A DNA stretch of 64,000 nt, taken from Leptobrachium leishanense (lineage: Eukaryota > Chordata > Amphibia > Anura > Megophryidae). Of this stretch, positions 46,410-58,197 are shown in pieces. Where the stretch lies: contig CM019063.1 in assembly GCA_009667805.1 (NCBI GenBank), forward strand, positions 58,512,881-58,576,880. Direction: 5' to 3'. A program made the translations under genes and the position numbers. The notes beneath the pieces are model-generated. The model saw only the letters and a program-made list of their open reading frames with translations. It was not told the DNA's origin and did no database searches. The stretch's first letter is position 1. Every line of letters starts with the position of its first letter.

Positions 46410-47402
46410 ACTGACCACTTTAATACTATATAAAGTGGTCAGGATGATTGGAGTCCTTATTTTTATTTTTTTTATTTTATTACTTGGCTAACCTCAAGCT
46501 GTTTCAAACCAAATTTTTTAAACCATTTTGGCATTCAAATAACCCTAGAACACCGCCAATATTTTATGAAGTGTTGTTTTTTTTTTTGTTTGTTACTTTC
46601 CATCTTGGCAATGGTCTGGGAAAAAAAAAAAAAAAATCGATCAGCGAGGCGCTACAGAAAAGCGTAGGCTTCTTTCATAATCCATTATAAAAAGATCCTA
46701 TTATCCACTTTACCAACTGCAGAAAACTCATTTATTTAAGAGCCTACCTGGTCTTCTGAAGAGCTGTCACGGATCTATTCTATTGATTCACTCGGTGACC
46801 TGTCGATCTGTAGTGAGAGGAGGCCGTACAGCTCCCGGCTCACTGCATTGCTGGTCACAACTAATTTGACACATTGGGATATTTTTCTTGCGTTTTTTTT
46901 TAGTTTTTCTTGTGTTGGCATCTTCATAAGAAGTTGACCTGTTCCACCTCCTGTTTAGCTCAAATAAATTGTATGAGACAAAATGCCATCGATACGCAAA
47001 GTGAATGTATTCTATGTTTAAAGATTTCAGTGTCAAACAAGCTGATACTATGGACACTAAGTGCTCGAAGGTAGAAGGAAAGCCTAAGTTTTTCAATCAA
47101 GGATTTGGAATCCACGGAGCCCTTCAAAACGAGCTTGATGTTTTTGTGGTTACAGACGGCTGGGTTTTCTCTTCGCCGATCATTTCATATGGAGTTTTAC
47201 TTACAGGCAGCAAACGGCCAGGCATTAGATGTCGCTGAGCATGTCTTCAGTGAGCTCAAGCAGTGTGGAGATGTTGGATGAGCACATCTTTTTTTATACA
47301 GCAGTTTGATCCTGGAGACTAGCTTCAAGCATTAGCATTTTCGTTTTGGCTTTTTTTCTCCTTTTGTACTGGCTTTATAGCTGAATATTATAATACCGAT
47401 TT
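46410..47402. other. Intron; hairpin and poly-A, no gene
   Basis: CTGACCACTTTAATACTATA with the complement ATATAAAGTGGTCAG lies at 46412-46441. An A run is at 46621-46636. The 77-codon frame at 47005-47238 resembles nothing I know. Confidence 0.45.
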
Positions 47403-47590
47403 GAAATGCTGTGGCATGACCTTAAGAGAGCGATTCACACCAGACATCCCAAGAATATTGCTACACTGAAACAGTTTTGTGAAGAGGAGTGGTCCAAAAT
47501 TACTCCAGATCGTTGTGCAGGTCTGATCTGCAACTACAGGAAACGTTTGGTTGAGGTTATTGCTGCCAAAGGAGGGTCAACCAGTTATTA
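47403..47590 (+). mobile_element. Tc1-like transposase fragment
   Basis: Encodes [20 protein letters not shown] to VIAAKGGSTSY, the last 60 residues of the same Tc1 family as 1-1653. Truncated on both sides; the 3' side is cut by the next element. Confidence 0.9.
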
Positions 47591-47593
47591 TAT

Positions 47594-48134
47594 ACAGTAA
47601 TACCTTGGATTGTGAGCATAATTCGTTCCGGAAGCTTGCTTGTAATCCAAAGCACTCTAACATCAAAGCAAATTTCTCCTTAAGAAATAATGGAAACTCT
47701 GACGATTGGTTCCACAACCATTTATTCATATGAAAATGATTACAGTAATACAAAATACTGTATAAAGTAAAAATAAAACAAATTAACCTGCAGTTTGCCT
47801 TTGAGAAGAATTGTGGCTGGTGGGGGGGGAGAGGTGGGTTATTTTGCAGGACGTTTATCACTATCTGTTGGGAGGGTTTCAGCACGTCCGGTGTAATGTG
47901 CGATACTATTACGCATGTTACACCGTGTGGCCCTCCCCATCGAGCTGTCAGAATGCTGCGACGGACGCAGGGATGAAATATGACCATGGCGTCAGTCGTG
48001 ACGTGACATGATGATAGGCAGACAAAGCGGACGTACTTTGACATCGCTTGTATACCAAGTCAAAATTTATAAAAAATATTTGCTCTTCTTGCAAAACACT
48101 CTCAAAGTTACTCTCAATCCAAGGTTTTACTGAT
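47594..48134. mobile_element. Pogo/Tigger-like MITE
   Basis: Ends CAGTAATACCTTGGATTG and (reversed) CAGTAAAACCTTGGATTG; both lie in TA-rich DNA, as expected for TA targets. The interior GAGCATAATTCGTTCCGGAA and GAAATAATGGAAACTC are like a widespread vertebrate Tigger-type repeat. No transposase. Confidence 0.75.
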
Positions 48135-48261
48135 ATATAGAATATATATATATATATATATCCACGTTACGTATTACCACATTCATTTTCCTAGCCTGAC
48201 TGATTTCATGCTTAAAGTATATGTATCCTTATTGCCGTTTATTGCTTCCATAAAGTATAAC

Positions 48262-48363
48262 TTAGAAAAATCCATAAAGGTGTGCTGGCGTACAGTGAAT
48301 TGTTAGTGCGGTGAGACCAATCCTGGGGTTATTCAGCGGCTCCTCCGGGGGTAAGCACTATAT
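48262..48363 (+). repeat. Unclassified repeat W, copy 3 (3' end only)
   Basis: TTAGTGCGGTGAGACC and TTATTCAGCGGCTCCTCCGG match the right end of copies 1 and 2. Confidence 0.65.
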
Positions 48364-49046
48364 GTGGCAAATGTCCTCATGGTCTTAAGTAACTCCTAAT
48401 GATACTTTATTTGCACCATATGGTGTGTTTTCTGAGCCTTTTGGCACAAATCCCAGACGATAATGTTACAGGTGTATGACTTGTGACTGTAACCAATATG
48501 GAATCTTGCCAAATGAATGTTAACTTCATATCAGGCTTCATTAGCTTCTCATTTAAGACCACACATAATTATAAGTGTGGATACTTAGGGGTAATTGAAA
48601 AGAGAACTTAATATTTAAAAGTGGAAAATGATCCAAAAACTCTGGAAATTATAACATCAGAACCATTTTGCCAATGGCTTAAATCTACCCACTGCCTATT
48701 ATGCTAGTGTTTCTTCATTTTTCTGACGTGCCGTGCACAGTGTGGCGGGGCGCAGGGTGTCTTTTTATAAAGATCTGCTTCTTGTCAGTAAACCTGGCTT
48801 GTGCTTCCTTAATAATATTCGTTGTTCAGATGATTTTCTGGGTTAAATCCTTCAATTCTCTGGTAAACTTGCCAGCCTAATACAAGCTCATCCAAGCATT
48901 GGTGGACAGACAAGTTCAAGTATCTGTCAAATTCTTCATGAAGAGCTGCCTGCATTATGCCCGTCTGCCTAAATAAAGATGACACCTTGTACAGCTACAT
49001 AATTTTGAACGCCTTGAAATAACTGTAGAATGAATCGATCCTATAC
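48364..49046. other. Intron, nothing recognised
   Basis: No repeat or gene recognised. Confidence 0.4.
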
Positions 49047-49230
49047 CATTGGTTCCCAACCGTGGTCCTCAAATGCCCCTAACAGGCCAGGTTTTGAGGA
49101 TTGCCTTGGGGAAATGCAGACTGAATCCTGCAATCACTGAGCAGCAAATCATATCACCAGCGCTGTGCTTCAGATATCTGGAAAACCTGACCTGTTGGGG
49201 GGACTTGAGGACCGCGGCTGGGAACCACTG
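49047..49230. mobile_element. hAT-type MITE, family M copy 3
   Basis: Shares GGGGAAATGCAGACTGAATC and CAGCAAATCATATCAC with copies 1 and 2; ends CATTGGTTCCCAACC and GGCTGGGAACCACTG. The flanking duplication is not preserved. Confidence 0.85.
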
Positions 49231-49917
49231 CTTTATTAAGAACTGAAGTCGAAGAACTTATTCTGTGAAGACCACTCAATGCAGAAGATTTTCATTCCTG
49301 CATCAAAGCTGGCGGCATCACTCTTGTGATTACTAAGTGATGAAGAGCTCACGCTGACCATGTGAGATGAAGGTTGGCATTTCCAAACGAACGCTGTGGC
49401 CTTTTAGCAAATAACACTTAATACCAGGATTTATCTTCTGTTTCAGCATAGTCCACATGTAATAATAAACCTTCCTCAAGTCTAAATATTTTGATATCCT
49501 TAGGTCCACAAGGGTTTCCTTTACTGATCCGATACTCTTTAAGAACAGCCAATGTTTGAAAATCCGTGTATTTTTTTTTTCCGTGTTCAATAAAATGTTT
49601 CTAGTCGTTATTCATCGCTGTCACTTTTAAGGCTCTTTTCCTGAAGGAACCTTAAATATTGACACCTGTAGGGTGGGTTCCCATGAGAGAATTATGATTG
49701 CACAATGGACCAACAGTCTTCTATCTGAACGACGAGTGTAAAGATCATTTGTGCATTTTATAATCTGCACACATTGGATATATTGCTCTTCTTTGCCTTG
49801 ATTTTATCATGTGATATTGATATTTGCATAGAAAGGGGTATTTATGTAATGACCGGATTATGGGCACTTATCCAAGGTTGGTGTAAATTTAGCCAGTTCT
49901 CGTTGGCTATATAGACT
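49231..49917. other. Intron, nothing recognised
   Basis: No repeat or gene recognised. Confidence 0.4.
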
Positions 49918-49925
49918 ATATAATG

Positions 49926-50057
49926 CAGGGCTGTCAAAGTCTAGCCCCCTCCCTAGGTGTTTCTGAACTACAACTCCTTGGCCATCTCTTTCATTGGATG
50001 AATTCTGGGGTTTGTAGGCCTCAACATCTGGGGCTGTGAGTCTGACTGCCAGCCCTG
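49926..50057. mobile_element. hAT-type hairpin MITE
   Basis: Ends CAGGGCTGTCAAAGTCTAG and (reversed) CAGGGCTGGCAGTCAGAC. Flanks ATATAATG (49918-49925) and CTGTAATG (50058-50065) match 6 of 8. Inner arms GAACTACAACTCC and GGGGTTTGTAGG have ZNF143-like text. Confidence 0.75.
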
Positions 50058-50334
50058 CTGTAATGGCTCTGGTAAGTTTACAACAGCGATTAGACATGTG
50101 CATTCGTTTTAGTACTAAAACGATTTAGTCCGAATTTTGGGATAATTTAGTTTTCGTATGACTCAAGAGAAACAAAACTGCTCAGTACAAAAAACGAAAT
50201 AAAATAAAATAAAATGCACTACATTTTAGTTTCAGTCCTTTTTGCGATATTATATTGATGAGTGAAGGAGACCAGCAATGAAGAACATCGCAATATCCGT
50301 AGTTCTGCACCCTCCACATGCCAATGCAGTAGGA

Positions 50335-50570
50335 TGTTCTATATAGAGAGGGGCATTAATTAATGCAGGAGGATGTTCTATACATTGTACAGAGAAAGGT
50401 ATAAATTGAGGAGGATGTTCTATACAGAGAGGGACATTAATTCAGGAGGATGTTCTATATATTATACAGAGAGGAGTATTAATTAATGCAGGTGGATGTT
50501 GTATACATTATACAGAGAGGGGTATTAATTAATGCAGGAGGATGTTCTAAACATTATACAGAGAGGAGCC
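50335..50570. repeat. Minisatellite in hAT element, five to six units
   Basis: Units of about 35-55 bp: GGAGGATGTTCTATA, CATTATACAGAGAGG, TATTAATTAATGCA. Confidence 0.85.
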
Positions 50571-50649
50571 TTTTTTTTTTTTAGCCCTTTAAATCCAGTG
50601 GCTGTGAGCGCGGAGATCGGCTGCTTGTTACATTATCTCTGTAGAATGT

Positions 50650-50812
50650 ATCAGGCTCAGCTGTTACAGTAACTGACTGTAACAGCGCTCAGAGTTTCAG
50701 TAAAACAAGGAAATAATATTGTTCTAACCTCCTATATATAAAAATATTATTTACTAGTTTTACTGAAACTCTGAGCGCTGTGATGAGCAGCAGTCAGTTA
50801 CTGTAACAGCTT
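50650..50812. repeat. Inverted repeat, ~60-bp arms
   Basis: CGCTCAGAGTTTCAGTAAAA (50686) is inverted at TTTTACTGAAACTCTGAGCG (50759), with flanking CTGTTACAGTAACTGACTG also inverted. Confidence 0.85.
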
Positions 50813-51514
50813 TGCCTGACACGGGGCAGTATTACAATGTTGGTGCTAACTTAACCTGAGCTGTTGTAAACTGAAAACCTTAGGCTATAATGGCTCTGGG
50901 AAGTTTACAACAGCTCTGGTTAAGTTAGCACGAACTATGTAATATGGCCCACATTGTGCTGAGAGTGAGAGATACTGTAACAAGCAGCGATCTCAGCCCT
51001 CTGAGGAGCCACCACAACAATAGTAATTGTATCCGCTGGTTTTCGGATGAATGAAATTAGTTTTCATACTAAAGAACTGAAAACGAATTTCTTTAGCAAC
51101 TAAATAAATTGCATTTTAGGACTAATCCATTAGTTCAAAACGAAATTTTGTGCTGTGCACATGTCTAACAGCGATGGTTGAGTTGACATCAAGTTTGGAA
51201 TCGAGACTCATGTCGGCGACATCAGCTGTGAAATGACTTTGAGGATGTCGTTCACCAGTATTAAAGGGTCACTAACACTTACATAAACTGTAACTAGATC
51301 ACTTGTGCGTTGCAAAAAAAAACACCTCATAAAACACGTAAACACATGCTGCTGTTTTTTTTTCTGAAGTAATTACATGTAAAACTATTTTTATTTTTAT
51401 ATAGGTCCCTACCATTTTTACTGATTTTCTTTTCTTTCCCCATGAGGAAACAATTGCCAAAGTTTTATCTTTACTTCTGTGCTTACTTCTCTAATCAGCA
51501 GTGTTTTTAACAGT

Positions 51515-52760
51515 TTAACCCTTTCGCTGCTGAGGCATTTCCTACCTCTGTGCTGAGGTCATTTTTACCAGTTTTGCTCATCATGTTTAAACGTGTTTTG
51601 AAGGCTTATTTTAGTATATGACCCAGACATATTATATATCGTTCTTTTCGTCAGACTCGGCAGATTAATAATATGTCATTATTATATGTATACGTCATGT
51701 CCTGTCTGTATATTATAACAAAAAATGCAATAAAATATGTATTTTCAATAATTTACAACGTGTAAAGTGTTTTTTTTCACATTTTAACATGCGAGCAATT
51801 GCGGTTATATTTTGTATGGGGTGCGCTTGATAAAAAAATTAGAGATGGGGTCTCGTTACATTTTTTTTTTGGGGAAAATTACACGATTTTTAACAAACGC
51901 ACCGCATACAAAAATCATTAGTGCAGCATCATTGTTCACATTATAATTGAAATGGGAACAATATTGCTGCATTAACGAACCAAAAAAAAGAAAAAAAAAT
52001 GTTTATTTTTTTTTAGAATTTTTTTTTAAATATATTTTTATTTTTATTTTTAATTTTTATTTTTTTTAAAAAACTTTTTTCACAGTAGTGTTTGGTATCG
52101 TTGGAACGGCCATGCTCTGGCCGATCCAACCATACAAAACTTTAACCCCTAGCTGCCACGGATCGGGAGATAGGGAGTTCATTGGAACTCCCTATCTCCA
52201 CCGTTGGTGGCAGTTAGGGGTTAACTCTAGGACTGGCGTCATCGTGCTATGCACGATGACGCCAGTCCTCAGGGGGAGTTCCCGGAGGCTTGGCCGACAT
52301 CCAAGATGTCGGCCAGCTCCGGGAAAGGATCACGAACCGGCGCTTTTCAGTGCCGATTCGCGATCCAACTCCCCAGGGGTTAATGCCAGGCACCATTTGG
52401 AAGGGCAGGCTGTGCCCTTCCAAATGGTGCCTGGGTTAACCCCCGCAACGCCGCCGATCGGAGGGAGAGAGGTCCGAAGGACCTCCCCCCCCCCTCCCTT
52501 TCAGGCGCCTCCTCCGCACATGCGGGGGGGCGCCTGAATTAGGTGTCATCGCGCTGCCGCGATGACACCTAATTTCATCGGCGGCGGTTCCGGATGCTGG
52601 GCTGACATCGAGGATGTCAGCCCGCACCGGGGGGGCCAGCGATCGGCCGGAACCCGGCCGAACGCTGACCCCAAAGGGAGGACGCGCTCAGCGCGTCCTC
52701 CATACACCAGCAGCCATGCGGAGGACGCGCTGAGCGCGTCCTCCGCATAGAAGTGGTTAA
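51515..52760 (+). mobile_element. TTAA-flanked hairpin-rich element, family P copy 4
   Basis: TTAACCCTTTCGCTGCTGAG (51515) to GAAGTGGTTAA (52760), 1,246 bp. AT-rich left part with a conserved segment (51590-51990), an A/T tract (51985-52085), then about ten consecutive stem-loops (52166-52748): 52166-52199, 52229-52269, 52291-52315, 52386-52434 (22-bp arms), 52537-52574 (17-bp arms), 52597-52621, 52676-52701, 52716-52748 and others. No transposase. Inverted partner at 59542. Confidence 0.9.
52166..52748. repeat. Series of adjacent stem-loops in element P
   Basis: Adjacent perfect or nearly perfect inverted repeats with arms of 10-22 bp and loops of 1-7 bases. The same positions in other P copies have different but still complementary arm sequences (see findings). 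Confidence 0.9.
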
Positions 52761-53038
52761 TGAGATGGCTGATGGTTAGATAAGGCTGCAGTGGGCTATT
52801 GTTATTCAGGCTACTCAAGATGAGAGATGGCAGCTGAGTGAGATAAAACAGGGAGCTTAAAAGATTTCTACCCCTGGTGATGTCCTTTGAATACATCCCA
52901 CACATTACAATGATCTGAGTCCATGATCAACCTATAGACTCCATTCTATGGCCAATGCCACATGGTGAGGAGCAAGTGATGGAAAGATATGTTGGGGGCG
53001 GCAGTTTACAACACAAAATATTACACAACTATAGAGTC

Positions 53039-53050
53039 AAATATTTTCTT
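53039..53050. repeat. Target-site duplication of L1 number 2, 3' side
   Basis: AAATATTTTCTT, identical to 59435-59446. Confidence 0.85.
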
Positions 53051-53286
53051 TTTTTTATTGTAATAAAGTTTTATTGAGTTTTTAAACAGACATGACAATA
53101 CATTGAATGCATGGCAGCATATTCAAGGTATAGGTATCAGATAGTAAAATGTGTAGTCTATAATGCGTCTCATTCAACATCATATATACATGCAAACATA
53201 GGTAACACAAATTTAAGTAAAAAGGGGGAGATAGAACCTGTGACAAGGGAATGAAAAAGGGGGGGGGTTGGCCAGTCATTTGTTAT

Positions 53287-56200
53287 TCAATTGCGGTCAG
53301 GGGAGATCTGCTGAATTGTGGGGTGGGAGCAGGCTGGTTTCGACCAATAAAACCAACGCCGCAGATGTTTGGCGGAGGTGCCGGAGGATTGGTGCAACAG
53401 ATCCTCTATGTCTCTGATATGTTGGACTTCGTCCAGCCATTCTCGAAAAGTGGGGGCTATCGGGGATTTCCAGTGCCTGGGCACCACAGCCTTGGCGGCA
53501 TTCAGTAGACGAATATCAAGGGTGTTTCTGTAGGTGTCCACAGATAATGGCGTATGGTGGAGCAGCATGGCCGCTGGTGTGTAGGAAGGTGGAGAGTCAG
53601 AGATTTTGCTAATGGCATCGTGAACCAGTGTCCAGAAGGGTTGCAACACTGGGCAGGACCACCAAACATGTAGTAGGTCAGCGCGCTGTGATCCACACCT
53701 CCAGCAGGAGGCATCTGCCGTGGCCGAGTATGTAGCAATAGTGGTGGGCACCCTATACCAACGCGACAGCAGCTTGTAAGCCGTTTCTTGTGTACGAGTA
53801 GCAATAGAACACCGGGTATTGAGCGCGAACATTTGAGTCCACTCTTCCTCTGTGAATGTTTGGTGGAGTTCTGTTTCCCATTTCGCCACATATGAGAGTG
53901 TGGGAGGAGAGAGGTTTTGCAGGACACCGTACAGAGTCGAGATGCCATGTTGGGGAAGGGTCTTACGAGTGATCACTTGTTCAAATGTGGTCAGAGGGCG
54001 AGTATACTTGTCCAATGGAGCCAGGGAGCGGAGATAGGTTATGAGGCAGTGCATATGGAAGGTAGTGAGAAAGGAGTCAAGGTGAGCCAACGGTATGTCC
54101 TTTGGGGCTTTAGGTCGGTTACCATCTATGTACAGGCCAGGTAGGGGGTTCTGCGGTATAGCCGCGTCAGAGAGGTAGCAGTCGTGGCGAGAAGGCCGGC
54201 AAGTGACTGAGAGGGAGAAGCGGAGAAGGCCAGGGGGCCAGTTGCGTGGACTTCTGCAGCCGACGCCAGATGGTCAATGTAACTGAAACTGTCGGGTGTG
54301 CGGGGATGTTAGTAAGGGCAGCGGTGTCTAAAAGCCAAGGGAGGGAGGTGAGCGAGCAGCCCGCCAGTTCATGCTCTAACGTCACCCATTGTTTGCCAGA
54401 GGTACCCAAGCTCCACTCCACCAGACGCAGAAGGTGAACAGCATGATAATAGCGCCTCGGATGTGGCAGAGCCAGGCCTCCACGAGAGCGAGGAGCCGTC
54501 AGCAATGTCACGCTTAGTCTCGGCTTACTCCCGGCCCAGACATATCTAATGAGAGATTGCAAGGAGCGGAAAAAGGCAGATGGGACATGTATCGGCAAGG
54601 TTTGCAGTAAATAAAGGACTCTTGGGAGAACCTTCAGTTTAAGGACATTTATGCGCCCAAACCACGTGATGTGCGGAATGGCCCATCGAGTAACGTCTCT
54701 TTCCAGGACCCGAAGCAGGGGGACGAAATTTGTAGCATAGAGATTTGATACCGCTGGGGTGAGGTTGACTCCGAGATACTTGAGAGGATGTACACCATCG
54801 AAAGGGGAATGTGGATTGAATGTGTGTGCTAAGGGGTGCAGGAATTGAAATATTCAGAATTTCCGATTTTGACATGTTAATTTTATAGTTACTTAGCGAG
54901 CCATATTCGCGGAGTAATTCAATGAGTGAAGGTAGGGAAATCTGGGGCTGCTGTATAAAAAATAGCAGATCTGCATACGCCGCTACATTGTGTGTGTGGC
55001 GCCCAACACAAACACCATGGATGGAAGGGTTGGCCCTGATAGCCTGAAGGAGGGGTTCCAGAGATAGTGCAAATAAGAGGGGAGAGAGGGCAACCCTGGC
55101 GAGTGCCATTTTTAATGATGAAAGAGGAGGACAAGGTACCATTTAGATTAATGTGGGTGGTAGGGAAGTCATATAAGGCTGTTATCCAGCGCAAAGCATT
55201 GGGGCCAAACCCCATATGGTGTAGAGTCTGAAATAAGAAAGGCCAGTGCACCCTATCAAACGCCTTCTCAGCGTCGGTGGAGAGGAGCAGGGTCGGACCG
55301 TCGCCGGGTCTCTAGGCAGCATGGATCAAGTTAATACCAAAGTAGTATTATCTCGCCCCTCCCTCCCTGGGATAAATCTTGTCTGGTCAGGTTGGATCAG
55401 GTGTCTCATATGTTTTGCGATGCGCAGAGCAAGTACCTTAGCAAAGAGTTTTATGTCCTGATTCAGGAGGGAGATCGGTCTATAATTAGCACACAGGGCG
55501 TGATCTTTGTCTGGTTTAGGGATTAGTGTGATGGTGGCAGAGCGTGTTTGTGGGGCAATTTGGGACGCAGGTTCAGTCAGGCCGTTAAAGGAAGCCAGCC
55601 AGGCGCGAGAGAGGAATTTTTCGCATGTTTTATAGTATTTAAGGGTAAAGCCATCAGGTCCCGGGGTCTTACCCACCGGTGTTCGCTTGATCGCTTCATG
55701 CAGTTCCTCCGCAGTGATTGGACCTTCAATAGAGGACCTCATGCGTGGTGTCAGTTTGGAGCATAAATGAGTGTGAAGGAAGCGCTGGGTGATGTCAGAG
55801 GCCGTCTGGTTGGGAGTGGGGGTGAGGCCGTATAGCTTAGTAAAGTAATCATGCTTGGCCTCTTTCATATCTTTCGGGAGGGTAACGGTGGTTCCCTGGG
55901 GGGAGCGAAGATGGGTGACATATAGTGCCTGTCGGTGGGATCGGAGGGCGTTGGCCAGAAGTCTGCTGCATTTATTACCATGTTCATGGAAGGTTTTATG
56001 TACCGTCAGGAAGGCCTTCTGAGCCCTGTTAAAGAGGGAGCGGAGCTGTGACCTAAGGTCCAGCAATTCAGCGTAGGTGTTGTCGTCAGAGTGCAGTTTA
56101 TGGGATCGTTCCAGGGCCGCTATGCGCTGCAATAGGGATTCCTGCTGTTCTGTGTGTTCTCTCTTACGTCGCGCGCCCTGTTGTATAAGGTATCCCCTGA

Positions 56201-57043
56201 TGACAGCCTTATGGGTTTCCCAAATAATCTGCGGGGAACAATCGGGTGTGTCATTCTCTGTAAAATAGTTGCGTAGTGCGTCGTGGAGGCCTTCTTTAAT
56301 CTGGGGGTCAGTAAGAAGGGATTCATTGAGGCGCTAGAGTTTATCCCTAGGGCGGGCGAGGGGGGAGGAGAGCGTGATCAGGACCGGGCAATGATCTGAC
56401 CAGGTCACGGGGCCTATGGTGGCAGATTCCAGGAGGTGCATACTACCAAAAAGGAGGAAGATGTAGTCGAGGCGTGTGTAGAGCTGGTGCGGCGCGCTGT
56501 AGTATGTGTAATCTCGGGTGGAGGGGAAGAGCAAGCGCCAGCAGTCCAAGTCGAGTGCGATGGAGGACGGCGTGTGGGGTGCTAGTGACACCTCTAGAGG
56601 TATCCAGGCGAGCATCAAGCGGTAGGTTGAGGACACCTCCCACCACTAAGATGCCCTCCTGGAAGTCCTGCAGTCGACGAAGTATAGAACGAATGGCAGA
56701 GTGTTGTTGTCGATTCGGGAGGTATACGGAGACAAAAGTGTACCATTGCGCACCAATTTGGCCCTTCACAAACGTGTAACGACCAGCAGGATCTAGCAAA
56801 GAGGTCGAGTTACTGAACGGGGTGGAGCGGAAAAACAGCACCGCAGTGCCGCAAACTTTACCAACTGTAGCATTACTGAAATAACCAGTAGGATATTTGT
56901 GGTTTTTGAAGGAGGGAGGCCGGGCATGTGGAAAATGGGTTTCCTGCACTAATACAACGTCAGCGTGAAGTGAGGTAAATTCCCTGAGGGCCGCATGGCG
57001 CTTTTTGGGTATGTTCAGGCCTTTCGCGTTAATTGAGAGAACT
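53287..57043 (-). pseudogene. L1 ORF2, copy 2, broken
   Basis: Endonuclease part near 57040-56340: LKVLSINAKGLNIPKKRHAA, VLVQETHF, TFVSVYLPNRQQHS, then GGVLNLPLDA where a catalytic Asp (GGDLN expected) is Val; TRLDYIF and WSDHCPVL follow in another frame. RT: 55326-56132 with KTPGPDGFTLKYYKT, TLIPKPDKDHALCANYRPIS and FIPGREGRDN, then 54639-55251 with NGTRQGCPLSPL and AYADLLFF, lacking one of the two catalytic Asp residues of YADD. The C-terminal part (53287-54598) has a good Cys-His motif, CWRCGSQRADLLHVWWSCP, near 53695-53640. Several frameshifts. Inactive. Confidence 0.9.
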
Positions 57044-57477
57044 TTAAGGCTAGGGTCAAACGAAAGTATTTTTACACGCGAACGTAAAAAAGTGCGTCCG
57101 AACGCATTGATGTATTTTTTCACGGAATATGCGAAAACGTTCATACGATACGCATGTTCGTGCGCGATGTTTTACGAATCCAAACCAGGAAACTTTTTGC
57201 GTCTGGACGTTATGTTGGCCGGACATGAGCAGGGTCTGACGTCTCCAAATCACACACACACACCGCTAGCGGGCGCAGCGCACTCTGTACGTCCGTACTA
57301 GAGGTTCTGCGTTCTCAAAAAAATGCGTTAATTTTCCACTTGCGTTGCGCGGTCGGACTTTCGTGCGACCGTACTTCGTATATTGGCTGTCATTGCCCGT
57401 CATTTGCTGCTAGTGCGGCCGTGATTAAGTGCGCCAGAACGCACGTTAAAAATGCGCTGGTCTGACCCCAGCCTTAG
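57044..57477. mobile_element. TTAA-flanked MITE, family S copy 4, nested in L1
   Basis: Ends GGCTAGGGTCAAACGAAAGT and, inverted, GGCTGGGGTCAGACCAGCGC. Flanks TTAA (57044-57047) and TTAG (57474-57477). It lies just before the endonuclease of L1 ORF2, whose open frame therefore appears to begin with S-derived residues. Confidence 0.85.
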
Positions 57478-58190
57478 AGTGCGGGGGACAGTGGCCATGG
57501 TATAATCATGAGGGAGATAACAATATGAAAGGACTGGGGAGGGGGATAGGGGAGGGCACCCAGTAGGACAAACCAGATACAGGGGAACAAAGACAGAAAA
57601 CCAATTACAATGGTACAAATATATACACAAGGAGCATGTACCTAAGGATACAAGTCACCACGCCACTGAGTGGGCGTGGGGGAGTCTCAGGTCACAGGGG
57701 GGGGTGCGTACACCACTGATCCCACTGTGCAGGCACTGACTCGGGGGGGGGGGGTACCCGGCGCAGGACGGTCAACAGTGAAAATCGAGTAATATAACAA
57801 CGAATTCAGATTGCAACTTAGCAACAGATATTAGGAACACAGCTGAATAGAAAAAGCAAAAAAAAATAAAATTCAAAAGCACACAGAAGGCGCCGAACGC
57901 GCAGCCCCCAGGTCGGATAAGTACATGGGTGTGCTCAGGAAGAAGAAAAAGAGAGAAAGTAGCAGCTCGCACTGGCCACCCCTGAGGCGCATAGAGCCGT
58001 GCAGTGCTTTAGGCCGTAAACGGTAAGAGCAGGCCGGTGGAGGTTCAAGGGCGGAGGAGGAACCTCGCCACCATTCGTATTACACAAGTCAGCCAGGAAA
58101 GAGGCTTGAGCGATCGGGCGTACCTCAGGCCTAATAACACATAAAAAGGATACTGACGTTGTCAAGGTCTTCGAATAAGCTAGGCGCCGA
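57478..58190 (-). other. L1 inter-ORF region, copy 2
   Basis: GC-rich with G tracts (57700, 57742); no protein recognised. Confidence 0.5.
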
Positions 58191-58197
58191 TACCAGC

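Larger units (their letters stand above)
50091..51167. mobile_element. Non-autonomous hAT element, perfect 8-bp duplication
   Basis: TAGACATGTGCA at 50091 is perfectly inverted at the right end (TGCACATGTCTA, ends 51167). ACAGCGAT is duplicated at 50083-50090 and 51168-51175. The interior has a minisatellite (50335-50570), a foldback at 50640-50812 and another at 50838-50930. No transposase. Confidence 0.92.

Noticed and set aside
47005..47238. 77-codon open frame as processed pseudogene
   Set aside because: No recognisable protein and no poly-A or duplication.
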